From assembly GCF_016863035.1 (NCBI RefSeq), contig NZ_BOOC01000014.1, positions 186,001 through 250,000 of the forward strand: a DNA stretch of 64,000 nt, written 5' to 3'. The notes under the pieces are model-generated. The model did not search any database. It saw only the letters and a program-made list of their open reading frames with translations, and was not told the origin of the DNA. Both the position numbers and the translations under genes were made by a program. Shown piece by piece: positions 32,038 to 40,190 of the stretch. Each line of letters starts with the position of its first letter. Position 1 is the first letter of the stretch. The DNA comes from Microbispora corallina. GTDB taxonomy: Bacteria; Actinomycetota; Actinomycetes; Streptosporangiales; Streptosporangiaceae.

Positions 32038-33239
32038 TGTCGCTCCCGCCAGTCCTCCGGCAGCATGTGGTCGAGGACGTCGTCCACGGTCACGGCGCCC
32101 AGCAGGCGCCCGATCTCGTCGACGACGGGGATCGCGACCAGGTTGTACGTCGCGAGGTAGGAGGCCACCTCGGTGACGGTCAGCTCCGGCCTGATCGGGT
32201 CCACCGTGTTGTCTATCACGCTGCCGAGCAGCGTCGACGGCGGCTCCCTGAGCAGCCGCTGGAAATGCGCCACCCCGAGGTAGCGGCCGGTCGGCGTCTC
32301 GTTGGGTGGGCGGGTCACGTACACCATGGCGGCGATCGCCGGAAGCTGCTCCTGCTGGCGGATGTGCGCGAGCGCCTCGGCGACCGTCGAGGTCGGCGGG
32401 AGGACGACGGGCTCGGTGGTCATCATGCCACCGGCCGTGAACTCGCCGTAGCTCAGCAGCCGCCGGACCGGCTCGGCCTCCTCGGGCACCATGAGCCGCA
32501 GCAGCCCCTCGGCCTGCTCCGCGGGAAGATCCTGCAGCAGGTCGGCGGCGTCGTCCGGGCTCATCTCCTCCAGGACGTCGGCCGCCCGCTCCCGGTGGAG
32601 CCGGCTCAGCACGAGGACCTGGTCGCGGTCGGGCAGCTCCTCCAGGACGTCGGCCAGCCGGTCGTCGTCGAGCGCGGCGGCCACCTCGGCCATCCGCTTG
32701 CTGGGCAGCTCGTGCAGCATGTTGGCCAGGTCGGCCGGGCGCAGCGCCTCGAACGCCGCGAGGAGGTTGGCCGCCCCCTGGTCCTTCTGGATCACCTCGA
32801 AGCCGCCGACCTCGTCCCAGTCCACGATCAGCGTCTCGCCCCTGCGGCGGGTTCCGCGCCGTACGGCGACCTTCGTGACCAGCCACTCGGACGGCCGCGG
32901 CTGCTCCATCGCGAGGTCCTGGACGGTGACCGGGTCGCCCTTGTACTCCACGCCGAGGTCGAGGAGCTCCCCGATGGCGAGGGTCTCGGCGTCCCTGCGC
33001 TCGAAGCGGCGCATGTTGAGCTTGCCCGTGAAGATCACCGCGCGGGCCTCGATGCTGGTGATCCTGGTGATCGGCAGGAAGACGCGGCGGCGCGGCTGCA
33101 CCTCCACCACGAACCCGTGGACCCGGGGCGGCAGCGGGCCGCGCAGCGAGACAACGACGTCCCGGATCCGGCCGATCTGGTCGCCGGCCGGGTCGAACAC
33201 CGCGAGCCCCGCCAGGCGCGCCACGAAGATCCGATCCAC
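32034..33239 (-). CDS. MgtE-N/CBS protein with N-terminal PRC barrel
   Basis: A 401-residue cytoplasmic protein that resembles the soluble part of MgtE magnesium transporters. A PRC-barrel-like region (RIFVARLAGLAVFDPAGDQIGRIRDVVV, about 3-30) and a second repeat precede the MgtE N-domain of short superhelical repeats (ADLANMLHELP, DRLADVLEELPD, DAADLLQDLPAEQAEGLL) and two CBS domains (about 275-395). The membrane channel of MgtE is absent, so it is likely a sensor or regulator for Mg2+ or adenine nucleotides rather than a transporter. GTG 33239 is chosen from the PRC start; an ATG at 33299 would add 20 residues. Confidence 0.82.
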   Translation of the reverse strand: MDRIFVARLAGLAVFDPAGDQIGRIRDVVVSLRGPLPPRVHGFVVEVQPRRRVFLPITRITSIEARAVIFTGKLNMRRFERRDAETLAIGELLDLGVEYKGDPVTVQDLAMEQPRPSEWLVTKVAVRRGTRRRGETLIVDWDEVGGFEVIQKDQGAANLLAAFEALRPADLANMLHELPSKRMAEVAAALDDDRLADVLEELPDRDQVLVLSRLHRERAADVLEEMSPDDAADLLQDLPAEQAEGLLRLMVPEEAEPVRRLLSYGEFTAGGMMTTEPVVLPPTSTVAEALAHIRQQEQLPAIAAMVYVTRPPNETPTGRYLGVAHFQRLLREPPSTLLGSVIDNTVDPIRPELTVTEVASYLATYNLVAIPVVDEIGRLLGAVTVDDVLDHMLPEDWRERQ

Positions 33240-33346
33240 CCTGCCAGGGTACGCAAGCCGCCCGCACGGACGCCGGGGGGATGCGGCGGAGGCGTCCATT
33301 GTGACAGGATCAAAGCACGTTATGGGTGATTACATGGGCGGGTGAC

Positions 33347-34291
33347 ATGAGGGCGGTCAGCCTGGGGATCGCGGCGGTCTCGGCGTTGTGCTTCGGCTTC
33401 TCCGGGCCGATGGCCAAGTTCCTGGGGGCGGCGGGGCTCACGCCGCTGGAGGCGGTCTGGGTCAGGATGGCGGGCGCCGGAGTCGTCCTGCTCCTGGTGC
33501 TCGCCGCCGTCCGGCCGAAGGCCCTGCGCATTCCCCGCGACCGCCTGCTGTTCTTCGCCGCCTACGCCGTGGTCGCCGTGGCCGCCGTCCAGTGCCTGTT
33601 CTTCCTGGCCATCACCCGGCTGCCGGTCGGGGTGGCGCTGCTCATCGAGTACACCTCGCCGGTGATGGTCGCGCTGTGGGTGCGGTTCGTCCGGCATGTA
33701 CGGCTGCCGCGCTCGGCCTACCTGGGGGCGATCGTCGCCGTGGCCGGCCTCGCGGTCGTCGTCGAGGTCTGGGACGGTCTGCGCCTGGACGCCGTCGGAC
33801 TACTGCTGGCCCTGGTCGCCTCCGCGTGCTGCGCCGGATATTTCCTGATGAGCGATTCCTTCGGTGACGACGTGGACACGCTCGGCCTGGTCGGCTGGGG
33901 GATGCTCGGCGCGGCCGTGGCCCTCGTGCCGGTGTCGCGCCCCTGGGACATCCCCTGGTCCGCCTTCGCCGGGAGCGCGAGCGTCGGCGGCCACTCCCTG
34001 CCCGTGGCCGGGGCCGCCGCCTGGCTGGTCCTGATCGCGACGGTCGTGGCGTACGTCACCGGGGTCACCGCGGTCCGGCGCCTGTCGGCCGCGGTGGGCG
34101 CGACCGTGGCGTCCATGGAGGTCATCGCGGGGGCGGTGATCGCCTGGGTGCTCGCGGGCGAGCGTCTCGGCCCGGCCCAGATCGTTGGCGGCGCGGTCGT
34201 GCTCGGCGGGGCCCTGCTCGCCCAGTCGGCGACCGTGCGGCTGCCGGCCGCCCACGACCCGGCGACCGCCGTCGAGGCCGCCCGCGTGTGA
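33347..34291 (+). CDS. EamA/DMT family transporter (RhtA-like)
   Basis: A 314-residue inner-membrane protein with about ten transmembrane segments in two EamA repeats. The first repeat contains FGFSGPMAKFLGAAGLTPLEAVWVR and the second GATVASMEVIAGAVIAWVLAGERL, as in the RhtA/threonine-homoserine exporter branch of the drug/metabolite superfamily. Substrate unknown. It is divergent from the mgtE-like gene across a 107-base gap. ATG 33347 is the start; the sequence GGCGGGTGAC upstream is a weak ribosome binding site. Confidence 0.82.
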   Translation: MRAVSLGIAAVSALCFGFSGPMAKFLGAAGLTPLEAVWVRMAGAGVVLLLVLAAVRPKALRIPRDRLLFFAAYAVVAVAAVQCLFFLAITRLPVGVALLIEYTSPVMVALWVRFVRHVRLPRSAYLGAIVAVAGLAVVVEVWDGLRLDAVGLLLALVASACCAGYFLMSDSFGDDVDTLGLVGWGMLGAAVALVPVSRPWDIPWSAFAGSASVGGHSLPVAGAAAWLVLIATVVAYVTGVTAVRRLSAAVGATVASMEVIAGAVIAWVLAGERLGPAQIVGGAVVLGGALLAQSATVRLPAAHDPATAVEAARV

Positions 34292-34366
34292 GGACGGTAC
34301 GAGAGCCCGGATGCGGGGTCTCATTCCCGCCGGTCCGGCGCGCCGCGCCTCGGCAGACTCGTATCC

Positions 34367-34972
34367 GTGAACCGCGCATTCGACGGGATCGTCGACCGCT
34401 ACGTCCTGGCCAGCGATGAGTTCGAGCGGAGGCTGCGGGAGGTGCGGCCCGGGCAGTGGTCCGGGCCCACGCCCTGCACTGGCTGGACCGTGCGCCATCT
34501 CGTGAACCACATGGCCGGGGGCAATCTCAACTACGTGCGTCTGCTGCGGGGCGGCACGAAGGAGGAGTTCCTGCGGCAGCGCGACGCCGACGTCCTGGGT
34601 GACGACCCGGTGGGCGCCTACACGCGTTCGGTGAGGGAGTGCGCCCGGGCGTTCGCCGGGGCGGGCGCCCTGGAGCGCGTGCTCGACTACCCGTTGGGGC
34701 AGGTGACCGGTGGGCAGGCGCTCGCCGTGCGGACCGCGGACAGCGTCATCCACACCTGGGACCTCGCCCGGGCCCTCGGGGTGGACGACGCCCTGGATCC
34801 CGGTCTGGTCGCGTGGGTCGACGACAACCTCGCCGAGATCTACGCCGGTCTGTCCGAGACTCCCGTCGACCTCCACACGACACACCGGTTCTTCGCCGCC
34901 CCCGACGGGACGCCCGGCCCCGGCGCGTCGCGGCAGGATCGGCTGCTGCACGTCATGGGGCGGCGTCCCTGA
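34367..34972 (+). CDS. TIGR03086 family (DinB/mycothiol-dependent) protein
   Basis: A 201-residue protein of the DinB-like four-helix family that includes mycothiol-dependent maleylpyruvate isomerase. TPCTGWTVRHLVNHMAGG (about 35-52) carries the first metal-binding His, and DSVIHTWDLARALG (about 125-138) the second His pair, matching TIGR03086. It may be a mycothiol S-transferase, in keeping with mshB in the same genome. GTG 34367 is preceded by no strong ribosome binding site. Confidence 0.8.
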   Translation: MNRAFDGIVDRYVLASDEFERRLREVRPGQWSGPTPCTGWTVRHLVNHMAGGNLNYVRLLRGGTKEEFLRQRDADVLGDDPVGAYTRSVRECARAFAGAGALERVLDYPLGQVTGGQALAVRTADSVIHTWDLARALGVDDALDPGLVAWVDDNLAEIYAGLSETPVDLHTTHRFFAAPDGTPGPGASRQDRLLHVMGRRP

Positions 34973-35055
34973 CCGCGCCGCGACCGTTCAGGGCCGCTTT
35001 ATAAATCCCGGCCGGCAGCGGGGCGGCGTGAGCCAGGCGACCGTGGCGCTGCCGG

Positions 35056-35445
35056 TCAGGACCCGCTGTCCGGGTCCGAGTCCGGGCGCGGCCTGAGCCG
35101 GACGACCGTGGCGTGCTCGGCCCAGCGGGCGGGCAGACCGGCGGCGTCGGGCGCGTTGAGACGGTCCTTCGCCAGGGCCGCCACCGCGTCGGCGGCGGCC
35201 GCCTGGTCGACGACCTCGACCGAGGCGGGGAAGCGGACGAGCCGCGAGCCGTTGTCCTTGCTCCGCAGCGTGACCTCGACCTCGGCCGACTCGGCGAGGC
35301 CGGGCAGCGACTGCTCGCCGCCGCCCGTCACCACGTAGATCGCGCCGTCGTGCCACACGTGCCACGCCAGCCGCGCCCCTGAGGGCAGCGCGAGCCACAG
35401 CACGCCCGACTTCTTCGCGCCCTCTTCGATGACCGCGATGCTCAC
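35056..35445 (-). CDS. Conserved hypothetical protein, split-barrel-like
   Basis: A 129-residue protein with alternating strand-like segments: SGVLWLALPSGARLAWHVWHDGAIYVV, GGGEQSLPGLAESAEVEVTLR, and SRLVRFPASVEVV, then a helical part with RLNAPDAAGLPARWAEH. The pattern is reminiscent of pyridoxamine-phosphate-oxidase-like split barrels used by F420- or heme-binding proteins, but no diagnostic motif is visible. It ends in an acidic Pro/Asp/Ser tail. ATG 35445; the bioY gene lies 29 bases upstream on the same strand. Confidence 0.6.
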   Translation of the reverse strand: MSIAVIEEGAKKSGVLWLALPSGARLAWHVWHDGAIYVVTGGGEQSLPGLAESAEVEVTLRSKDNGSRLVRFPASVEVVDQAAAADAVAALAKDRLNAPDAAGLPARWAEHATVVRLRPRPDSDPDSGS

Positions 35446-35474
35446 GCCCCCAGCCTCTCACGCCGGGGTACGGA

Positions 35475-36077
35475 TTACCTGTTGGCGAGACGCCAGGCCG
35501 CGGGCAGGAGACCGGCGGCGACGGCGATCTTCAGCAGGTCGCCCACGACGAACTTCCCTGCGCCCTCGACCAGGGCGGTGCCGAGGTCCATGCCCGTCAC
35601 GGCGACCAGGACCGGCAGGCCGAAGGCGTAGATGACCAGGTTGCCGAGGATCATCGTGCCGACCGTGCGGGCCACCGTGCGGTCGCCGCCGTGCTGGGCG
35701 AGCCACCCCACCAGCGCCGCGGCGGCCACGAAGCCGACGACGTACCCGAACGTCGCGCCGCCGAAACCGTGCGAGCCGTGGGCGAACCACGGCACGCCGG
35801 CCACACCGGCGATCATGTAAACAGCCATGCTGAGGGCCGCGCGGTTCAGGCCGAGCGCGGCGCCGACGAGCACGACGGCGAGCGTCTGCCCGGTGACCGG
35901 GACGGGGGAGCCCGGCACGGGGACGCTGATCTGGGCCGCCAGGCCGGTCAGGGCCGCGCCGCCGAGGACGAGGGCGGCGTCGCGGAGCCGGACGCCCAGC
36001 GCGCCGGAGGCGGCCGGGAACGCGGGGACGAAATCGGAAAGAACGGCGGGGCGGGCCCCCGTGGCGGCGTTGACCAT
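35475..36077 (-). CDS. bioY: Biotin transporter substrate-binding component BioY
   Basis: A 200-residue ECF-transporter S-component with about six membrane segments. The BioY signature appears as PVPGSPVPVTGQTLAVVLVGAALG (about 52-75), with FGYVVGF further on and GxxxKFVVGDLLK near the C-terminus. It binds biotin and works with an energising module encoded elsewhere or alone. ATG 36077 has an AAGGAG site at good spacing. No biotin repressor site could be recognised upstream. Confidence 0.88.
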   Translation of the reverse strand: MVNAATGARPAVLSDFVPAFPAASGALGVRLRDAALVLGGAALTGLAAQISVPVPGSPVPVTGQTLAVVLVGAALGLNRAALSMAVYMIAGVAGVPWFAHGSHGFGGATFGYVVGFVAAAALVGWLAQHGGDRTVARTVGTMILGNLVIYAFGLPVLVAVTGMDLGTALVEGAGKFVVGDLLKIAVAAGLLPAAWRLANR

Positions 36078-36409
36078 CGGTCACTCCTTGATGAGACGTT
36101 CGTGACCTCCGACCGGTCGGGGCACGGAGGATCTTTGCCTTCGTGCCCATTCTTCGGCTTCTGCGGGCAAAGCCCTACGGGCCCCGCGCCAAGAACGATT
36201 CGCTGGATTTGTAGGAGAGCCACAGCGGCACGAGGCCCGTACGCGAGGAGCGGGAGGAGATCCGGCCGCTCCCGGCGGCCGGGTTGTGGCACTCCTACCA
36301 AGACCGGTTCCGGCACTACCACCAACGACGAGTCCGGCGCTGCCCCGAAGGACACACGCCCGACGGCCCGGTGCGCCGCGATCCCGGCGGGCCTCGCTAG
36401 GGTGTGGCC
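36078..36409. other. Divergent intergenic region bioY/CoA-ester lyase
   Basis: A 332-base gap between divergent genes. A TAGGGT -10 box at 36398-36403 serves the rightward gene. Otherwise only GC-rich sequence with short repeats of GCGGCAC/GGCACTACC type is seen; no operator, riboswitch or small gene is recognised. Confidence 0.4.
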
Positions 36410-37342
36410 ATGCGCGCTCGACGATCGTGCCTGGCGGTGCCCGGCAGCAACCCCCGCTTCCTCGAGAAGGCGCAGGGGATCGCCGCCGACGAGGTGTTCC
36501 TCGACCTGGAGGACTCCGTGGCCCCCGGCGCCAAGGAGGAGGCCCGCCGCAACGTCGTGGGCGCCCTCCGCGAGGGCGACTGGACGGGCAGAACCGTCGT
36601 CGTCCGGGTCAACGACCTGACCACGCAGTGGACCTACCGCGACGTGATCGACGTGGTGGAGGGCGCGGGCGACCGACTCGACTGCCTCATGCTGCCGAAG
36701 GTCCAGGACGCCGCGCACGTGGTCTGGCTCGACACCCTGCTCGGCCAGATCGAGCGGGCGAACGGCCTCCCCGAGGGCCGGATCGGCATCGAGGCGCAGA
36801 TCGAGAACGCCCGGGGGCTCGTCAACGCCGACGACATCGCCGCCTCCTCGCCGCGGCTGGAGACGCTGGTCTTCGGGCCGGCCGACTTCATGGCGTCGAT
36901 CGGCATGCGGACGCTCGTGGTCGGGCGGCAGCCGCCCGGGTACGACGAGGGCGACGCCTACCACTACATCCTCATGCGCATCCTCATGGCCGCGCGGGCG
37001 CACGACCTCCAGGCGATCGACGGGCCGTACCTGCAGATCCGCGATCTGGACGGCTTCCGGGCGGTCGCCCGCCGCGCCGCCGCCCTGGGCTTCGACGGCA
37101 AGTGGGTGCTCCACCCGACGCAGGTGGAGACGGCCAACGAGGTGTTCTCGCCGTCCCAGGAGGACTACGACCACGCCGAGCTGATCCTGGACGCGTACGA
37201 GTACTACACGACGGTCGAGAAGCGGGGCGCGGTCATGCTCGGCGACGAGATGATCGACGAGGCGTCCCGGAAGATGGCGCTGGTGGTGGCGGCCAAGGGC
37301 CGGGCCGCCGGGCTGAGGCGCACCGGCGTCTTCACGCCGTGA
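36410..37342 (+). CDS. HpcH/HpaI-type CoA-ester lyase
   Basis: A 310-residue TIM-barrel lyase of the citrate-lyase beta/malyl-CoA lyase group. Motifs: RSCLAVPGSNPRF near the N-terminus, EVFLDLEDSVAPGAKEEAR (metal Glu/Asp, about 27-45), MLPKVQDA, EAQIENARGLVN (metal Glu, about 124) and FGPADFMASIG (metal Asp, about 150), then KWVLHPTQV. The likely reaction is reversible cleavage of a malyl-CoA-like ester to acetyl- or propionyl-CoA and glyoxylate. ATG 36410 lies 6 bases after TAGGGT; GTG 36404 would abut the box. Confidence 0.85.
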   Translation: MRARRSCLAVPGSNPRFLEKAQGIAADEVFLDLEDSVAPGAKEEARRNVVGALREGDWTGRTVVVRVNDLTTQWTYRDVIDVVEGAGDRLDCLMLPKVQDAAHVVWLDTLLGQIERANGLPEGRIGIEAQIENARGLVNADDIAASSPRLETLVFGPADFMASIGMRTLVVGRQPPGYDEGDAYHYILMRILMAARAHDLQAIDGPYLQIRDLDGFRAVARRAAALGFDGKWVLHPTQVETANEVFSPSQEDYDHAELILDAYEYYTTVEKRGAVMLGDEMIDEASRKMALVVAAKGRAAGLRRTGVFTP

Positions 37343-37357
37343 CGGCCGGCCCGGCCG

Positions 37358-37909
37358 TCAGAACCGCACGCCGAGCGTGGTGAAGAACCAGAACGACGAG
37401 GTCAGCCAGAGGCCGGCGAGCGCGGTGAAGACCAGGCCGCCGAGGACCGGCAGCGTCCACCCCGGCAGCCCCCGCTTGGGCAGCGCGAGCATCTTGGCCG
37501 TGAACACCCCGTAGAAGAAGCAGCCGAGCGCCGAGTGGACGAGCACGCGGGGCGCGTCGTACTGGGCGCCCAGCGAGTAGAGGCAGTGGAACGCCACCGG
37601 GACCGTCAGCACGAAGGCGAGGCGGCCGGACCAGCGGTGCAGCGGCGCCACCCACGAGCCGGTGACCGTGATCCTGCCCCACAGCGCCATGGCCGACAGC
37701 ACCTGGACGACCGCCAGCAGCGCGGCCCCCGTCGTCAGCCAGGCCTTCATGGCGAGCGGTCCGGAGAAGCCGGCCAGGCCGACGGCGAAGCCGGTGGGGG
37801 CGTGGGCCCTGCCGTACACGCCGAGGGCGACGGCGACGAGCCCGCCGGCGAGGAGGGGGACGAGAAGCGGCGCGGCTCCGCGCGCCGGGGCGACCTGTGT
37901 GTGCGTCAT
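37358..37909 (-). CDS. DUF6529 family membrane protein (cytochrome-b561-like)
   Basis: A 183-residue integral membrane protein with five or six membrane segments. Conserved-looking His residues lie in PLHRWSGRLAFVLTVPVAFHCLYSLG (about 88-113) and VLVHSALGCFFYGVFTAKML (about 122-141), a spacing suggestive of haem ligation as in ferric-reductase/b561 proteins. The family (DUF6529) has no proven activity. It is followed 81 bases on by a secreted protein gene upstream on the same strand, and the two may form one unit. ATG 37909 follows AGGAGCCTCCC. Confidence 0.68.
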   Translation of the reverse strand: MTHTQVAPARGAAPLLVPLLAGGLVAVALGVYGRAHAPTGFAVGLAGFSGPLAMKAWLTTGAALLAVVQVLSAMALWGRITVTGSWVAPLHRWSGRLAFVLTVPVAFHCLYSLGAQYDAPRVLVHSALGCFFYGVFTAKMLALPKRGLPGWTLPVLGGLVFTALAGLWLTSSFWFFTTLGVRF

Positions 37910-37990
37910 GGGAGGCTCCTGCTGAGGTGATCGGGACGGGGGTCGTGGGGTGGGGCGCCGCCGTAGCGGCCGGGCTCCGGGGACGAGAGG

Positions 37991-38737
37991 TCAGGGCGCG
38001 AGGTCGTCGAGGAACGCGTCGGGCTCCTGCGGGCGCAGGGGGACGCCGTAGTAGTCGACGGGGGAGCCGGGCGTGAAGGCGGGCGCGGGCTCGCCGCTGC
38101 CGCCGATGCCCACGCGACCGACCTCCTGGCCGCTGGGCAGCACGATCCAGCCGCCGACGATCCTCGCGCCGCGGACGACGGCCGTCGCCCGGTAGAGCCC
38201 GGACGGCTTCCTGACGAGCGGGGCGACGAACCGCCACGTGGCGTCGCCGAACTGGATCTTTCCCTGGGCCCTGCCCTTGCCGAGGGCGGCCGTGATCAGG
38301 GAGTGCCGGCCCTTGAGGACGACCGTGTCGTCCGCGGCGGTCCCCTTCAGCCAGGATTCGATGCGGCCGTCGCAGAAGTACGCCACGGCCCGGCCGTCGC
38401 GTACGGCGATGGCGACGAGGCCGCCGTTCCCCTGGGCGACGCCGGCGTAGTCGGCCTTCTTCGGCGTGGTGTCCACGGCCGCGGGCTCGGTCTGCGCGGG
38501 CTCGGTCTGCGTGGAATCGGTCTGCGTGGAATCGGTCTGCGTGGAATCGGTCTGCGTGGAATCGGTCTGCTGTGGCGAGGCCGTCTGCCCGGGGGTGGTG
38601 GTGACCTCCACGGGAGGGGCGGTGGCCTGCGCGTCCACCTGGCGGAGGGCGGGCGCGGCCGTCACGCTGGCCGCTGCCAGGCCGGCCGCGAGCACGGCGC
38701 CCGCGGCGAGGGTGAAGAAGGGTCCTGAGCGGCTCAT
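37991..38737 (-). CDS. Secreted protein with TDSTQ repeats
   Basis: A 248-residue secreted protein. A signal peptide (about 1-28, ending near TAAPA) precedes a Thr/Gln/Ser-rich linker containing four exact TDSTQ units and two TEPAQ-like units (about 58-88), then a globular domain from about 95 (ADYAGVAQGNGGLVAIAVRDGRAVAYFCDGRIESWLKG), which resembles small beta-rich extracytoplasmic domains; one Cys only. The C-terminus has PVDYYGVPLRPQEPDAFLDDL. No known function. It probably pairs with the adjacent DUF6529 membrane gene. Confidence 0.62.
   Translation of the reverse strand: MSRSGPFFTLAAGAVLAAGLAAASVTAAPALRQVDAQATAPPVEVTTTPGQTASPQQTDSTQTDSTQTDSTQTDSTQTEPAQTEPAAVDTTPKKADYAGVAQGNGGLVAIAVRDGRAVAYFCDGRIESWLKGTAADDTVVLKGRHSLITAALGKGRAQGKIQFGDATWRFVAPLVRKPSGLYRATAVVRGARIVGGWIVLPSGQEVGRVGIGGSGEPAPAFTPGSPVDYYGVPLRPQEPDAFLDDLAP
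38490..38564 (-). repeat. 15-bp coding repeat encoding TDSTQ
   Basis: Plus-strand unit GTCTGCGTGGAATCG is repeated exactly four times at 38505-38519, 38520-38534, 38535-38549 and 38550-38564, preceded by one diverged copy at 38490-38504. It encodes the linker of the secreted protein and could vary in copy number between strains. Confidence 0.9.
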
Positions 38738-38873
38738 GTCATGCTCCTGGTCGATCTACCTGGTGTTTCCTCCTGCCGAGTGAACCCGGGCGCGGGCCGC
38801 CTGTCTGTGAACTTCTACGCAAAGGAGCAGGCCCGTCGAAAGGCGTCCCCGGGCGGGCGCGAACAATGGAGAC

Positions 38874-40049
38874 ATGAGCGAACCTCAGCCGGACCCGGCG
38901 GCCTCACACCCGGCCGGCCCGTCGCGGGACGAGCCCGCCGACGGCGGGGCCGGAACCGGTGCGCCTCACGAGGACCGGCCCGGCACGCCGCCGGCCGCCG
39001 GGCCGTACGCCGAGGGACCGTACGGGCGGCAGCCCGTCCCCGGTGGGGGACGGCCTCCCGAGCCGCAGTGGCCGGCCGGGCAGCCCATGGAGGGGCAGGG
39101 GCCGTGGGCGGGGCAGCCGTTCCCGCCGTATCAGTGGCAGCCGCGCGCCGCGTGGGCCGTGCCGCCTCCGGCGGGGACCCGCTACGACCGGCTGGCCCGG
39201 ACGGCCGCGCACCGCTGGTGGCGGCCCGTCGTGGGCACGCTCGTGATCGTCGCCGCGTTCCTGGTCGTGTCGATCGGCGTGGGGCTGGTGGCCGCGCTGG
39301 TGTCGCTGCTGCTCGGCGCGCAGATGGCGATGGGCGGCGACCGGATCTTCGCCGATCCCGTCCTGGACCTCGGCGTCCACCTCGGGGTGATCGCCCTCGC
39401 GATCCCGCTGGTCTTCGGCGCGGCCTGGGCGGTCCAGCGGCGGCTGCCGGGGTCGCTGTCGTCGGTCGCCCTGCGCTTCCGGTGGAGATGGCTGGGGACA
39501 TGCCTCGTCGTCGCCCTGGTCGCGGTCGTGCTCGGCCAGCTCGTGGAGGGGGCGACGCTGGAGGCCACCGGCGAGGACCCGGGCTATCGGTGGGCCGGGT
39601 GGGAGGCGTTCCTCCCTCCGATGATCGTCATCCTCGTGCTCGTGCCGTTCCAGGCGGCCGCCGAGGAGTACGCGTTCCGGGGGTGGATCCTCCAGTCCTT
39701 CGGCGCGTACCTGCGCAATCCCTGGCCGGGCATCCTGCTGGGGTCGGTGGCCTTCGCCGCCCTGCACGGGTACACCGACTGGGGCATCGCCTACGTCTTC
39801 GGGTTCGGCATCCTGATGGGCTGGCTCGCGATCCTCACGGGCGGGCTGGAGGCCCCGATCGCGCTGCACGCGACGAACAACGTGGTGGCGTTCGGAGTCG
39901 TCGCCGCCTCCGGGGACATGGGCGGGGCGCTCCAGCAGGGGTCGCTGCCGTGGCAGTCGCTGACCGGGACGCTGGTGCAGTTCGCCGTGTACGGCATTGC
40001 AATCGTCGTTATCGCCCGTAAGAGGGCAATTCAGACACTCTCCCGATAA
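38874..40049 (+). CDS. CPBP family intramembrane glutamic endopeptidase
   Basis: A 391-residue protein. About 100 residues of Pro/Gly-rich cytoplasmic sequence precede roughly eight membrane segments. The CPBP (CAAX protease and bacteriocin-processing) motifs are present: AAEEYAFRGWIL (motif 1, E-E-x3-R, about 259-270), a second-motif HGYTDWGIAYVF (about 300) and HATNN (about 334). Such proteins cleave prenylated or leader-containing substrates in the membrane. ATG 38874 has a weak GGAGAC site. The substrate is unknown; no bacteriocin gene is nearby. Confidence 0.83.
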   Translation: MSEPQPDPAASHPAGPSRDEPADGGAGTGAPHEDRPGTPPAAGPYAEGPYGRQPVPGGGRPPEPQWPAGQPMEGQGPWAGQPFPPYQWQPRAAWAVPPPAGTRYDRLARTAAHRWWRPVVGTLVIVAAFLVVSIGVGLVAALVSLLLGAQMAMGGDRIFADPVLDLGVHLGVIALAIPLVFGAAWAVQRRLPGSLSSVALRFRWRWLGTCLVVALVAVVLGQLVEGATLEATGEDPGYRWAGWEAFLPPMIVILVLVPFQAAAEEYAFRGWILQSFGAYLRNPWPGILLGSVAFAALHGYTDWGIAYVFGFGILMGWLAILTGGLEAPIALHATNNVVAFGVVAASGDMGGALQQGSLPWQSLTGTLVQFAVYGIAIVVIARKRAIQTLSR

Positions 40050-40190
40050 ATCTGACTAGAGAGGTCTGGTTCCGGGCGCGTTCCCGTGTTGCTCTGGATT
40101 GGTGATGGGGTATCACAATGATCGCGTCCGCTTTGCCGTACCGATGGTGGAACGGTCCGGATTAGCCCCCTTGGGTAGGAGGTACTGAGC

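Noticed and set aside
36078-36409. Possible biotin-repressor site or riboswitch upstream of bioY
   Set aside because: No dyad or conserved structure could be identified.
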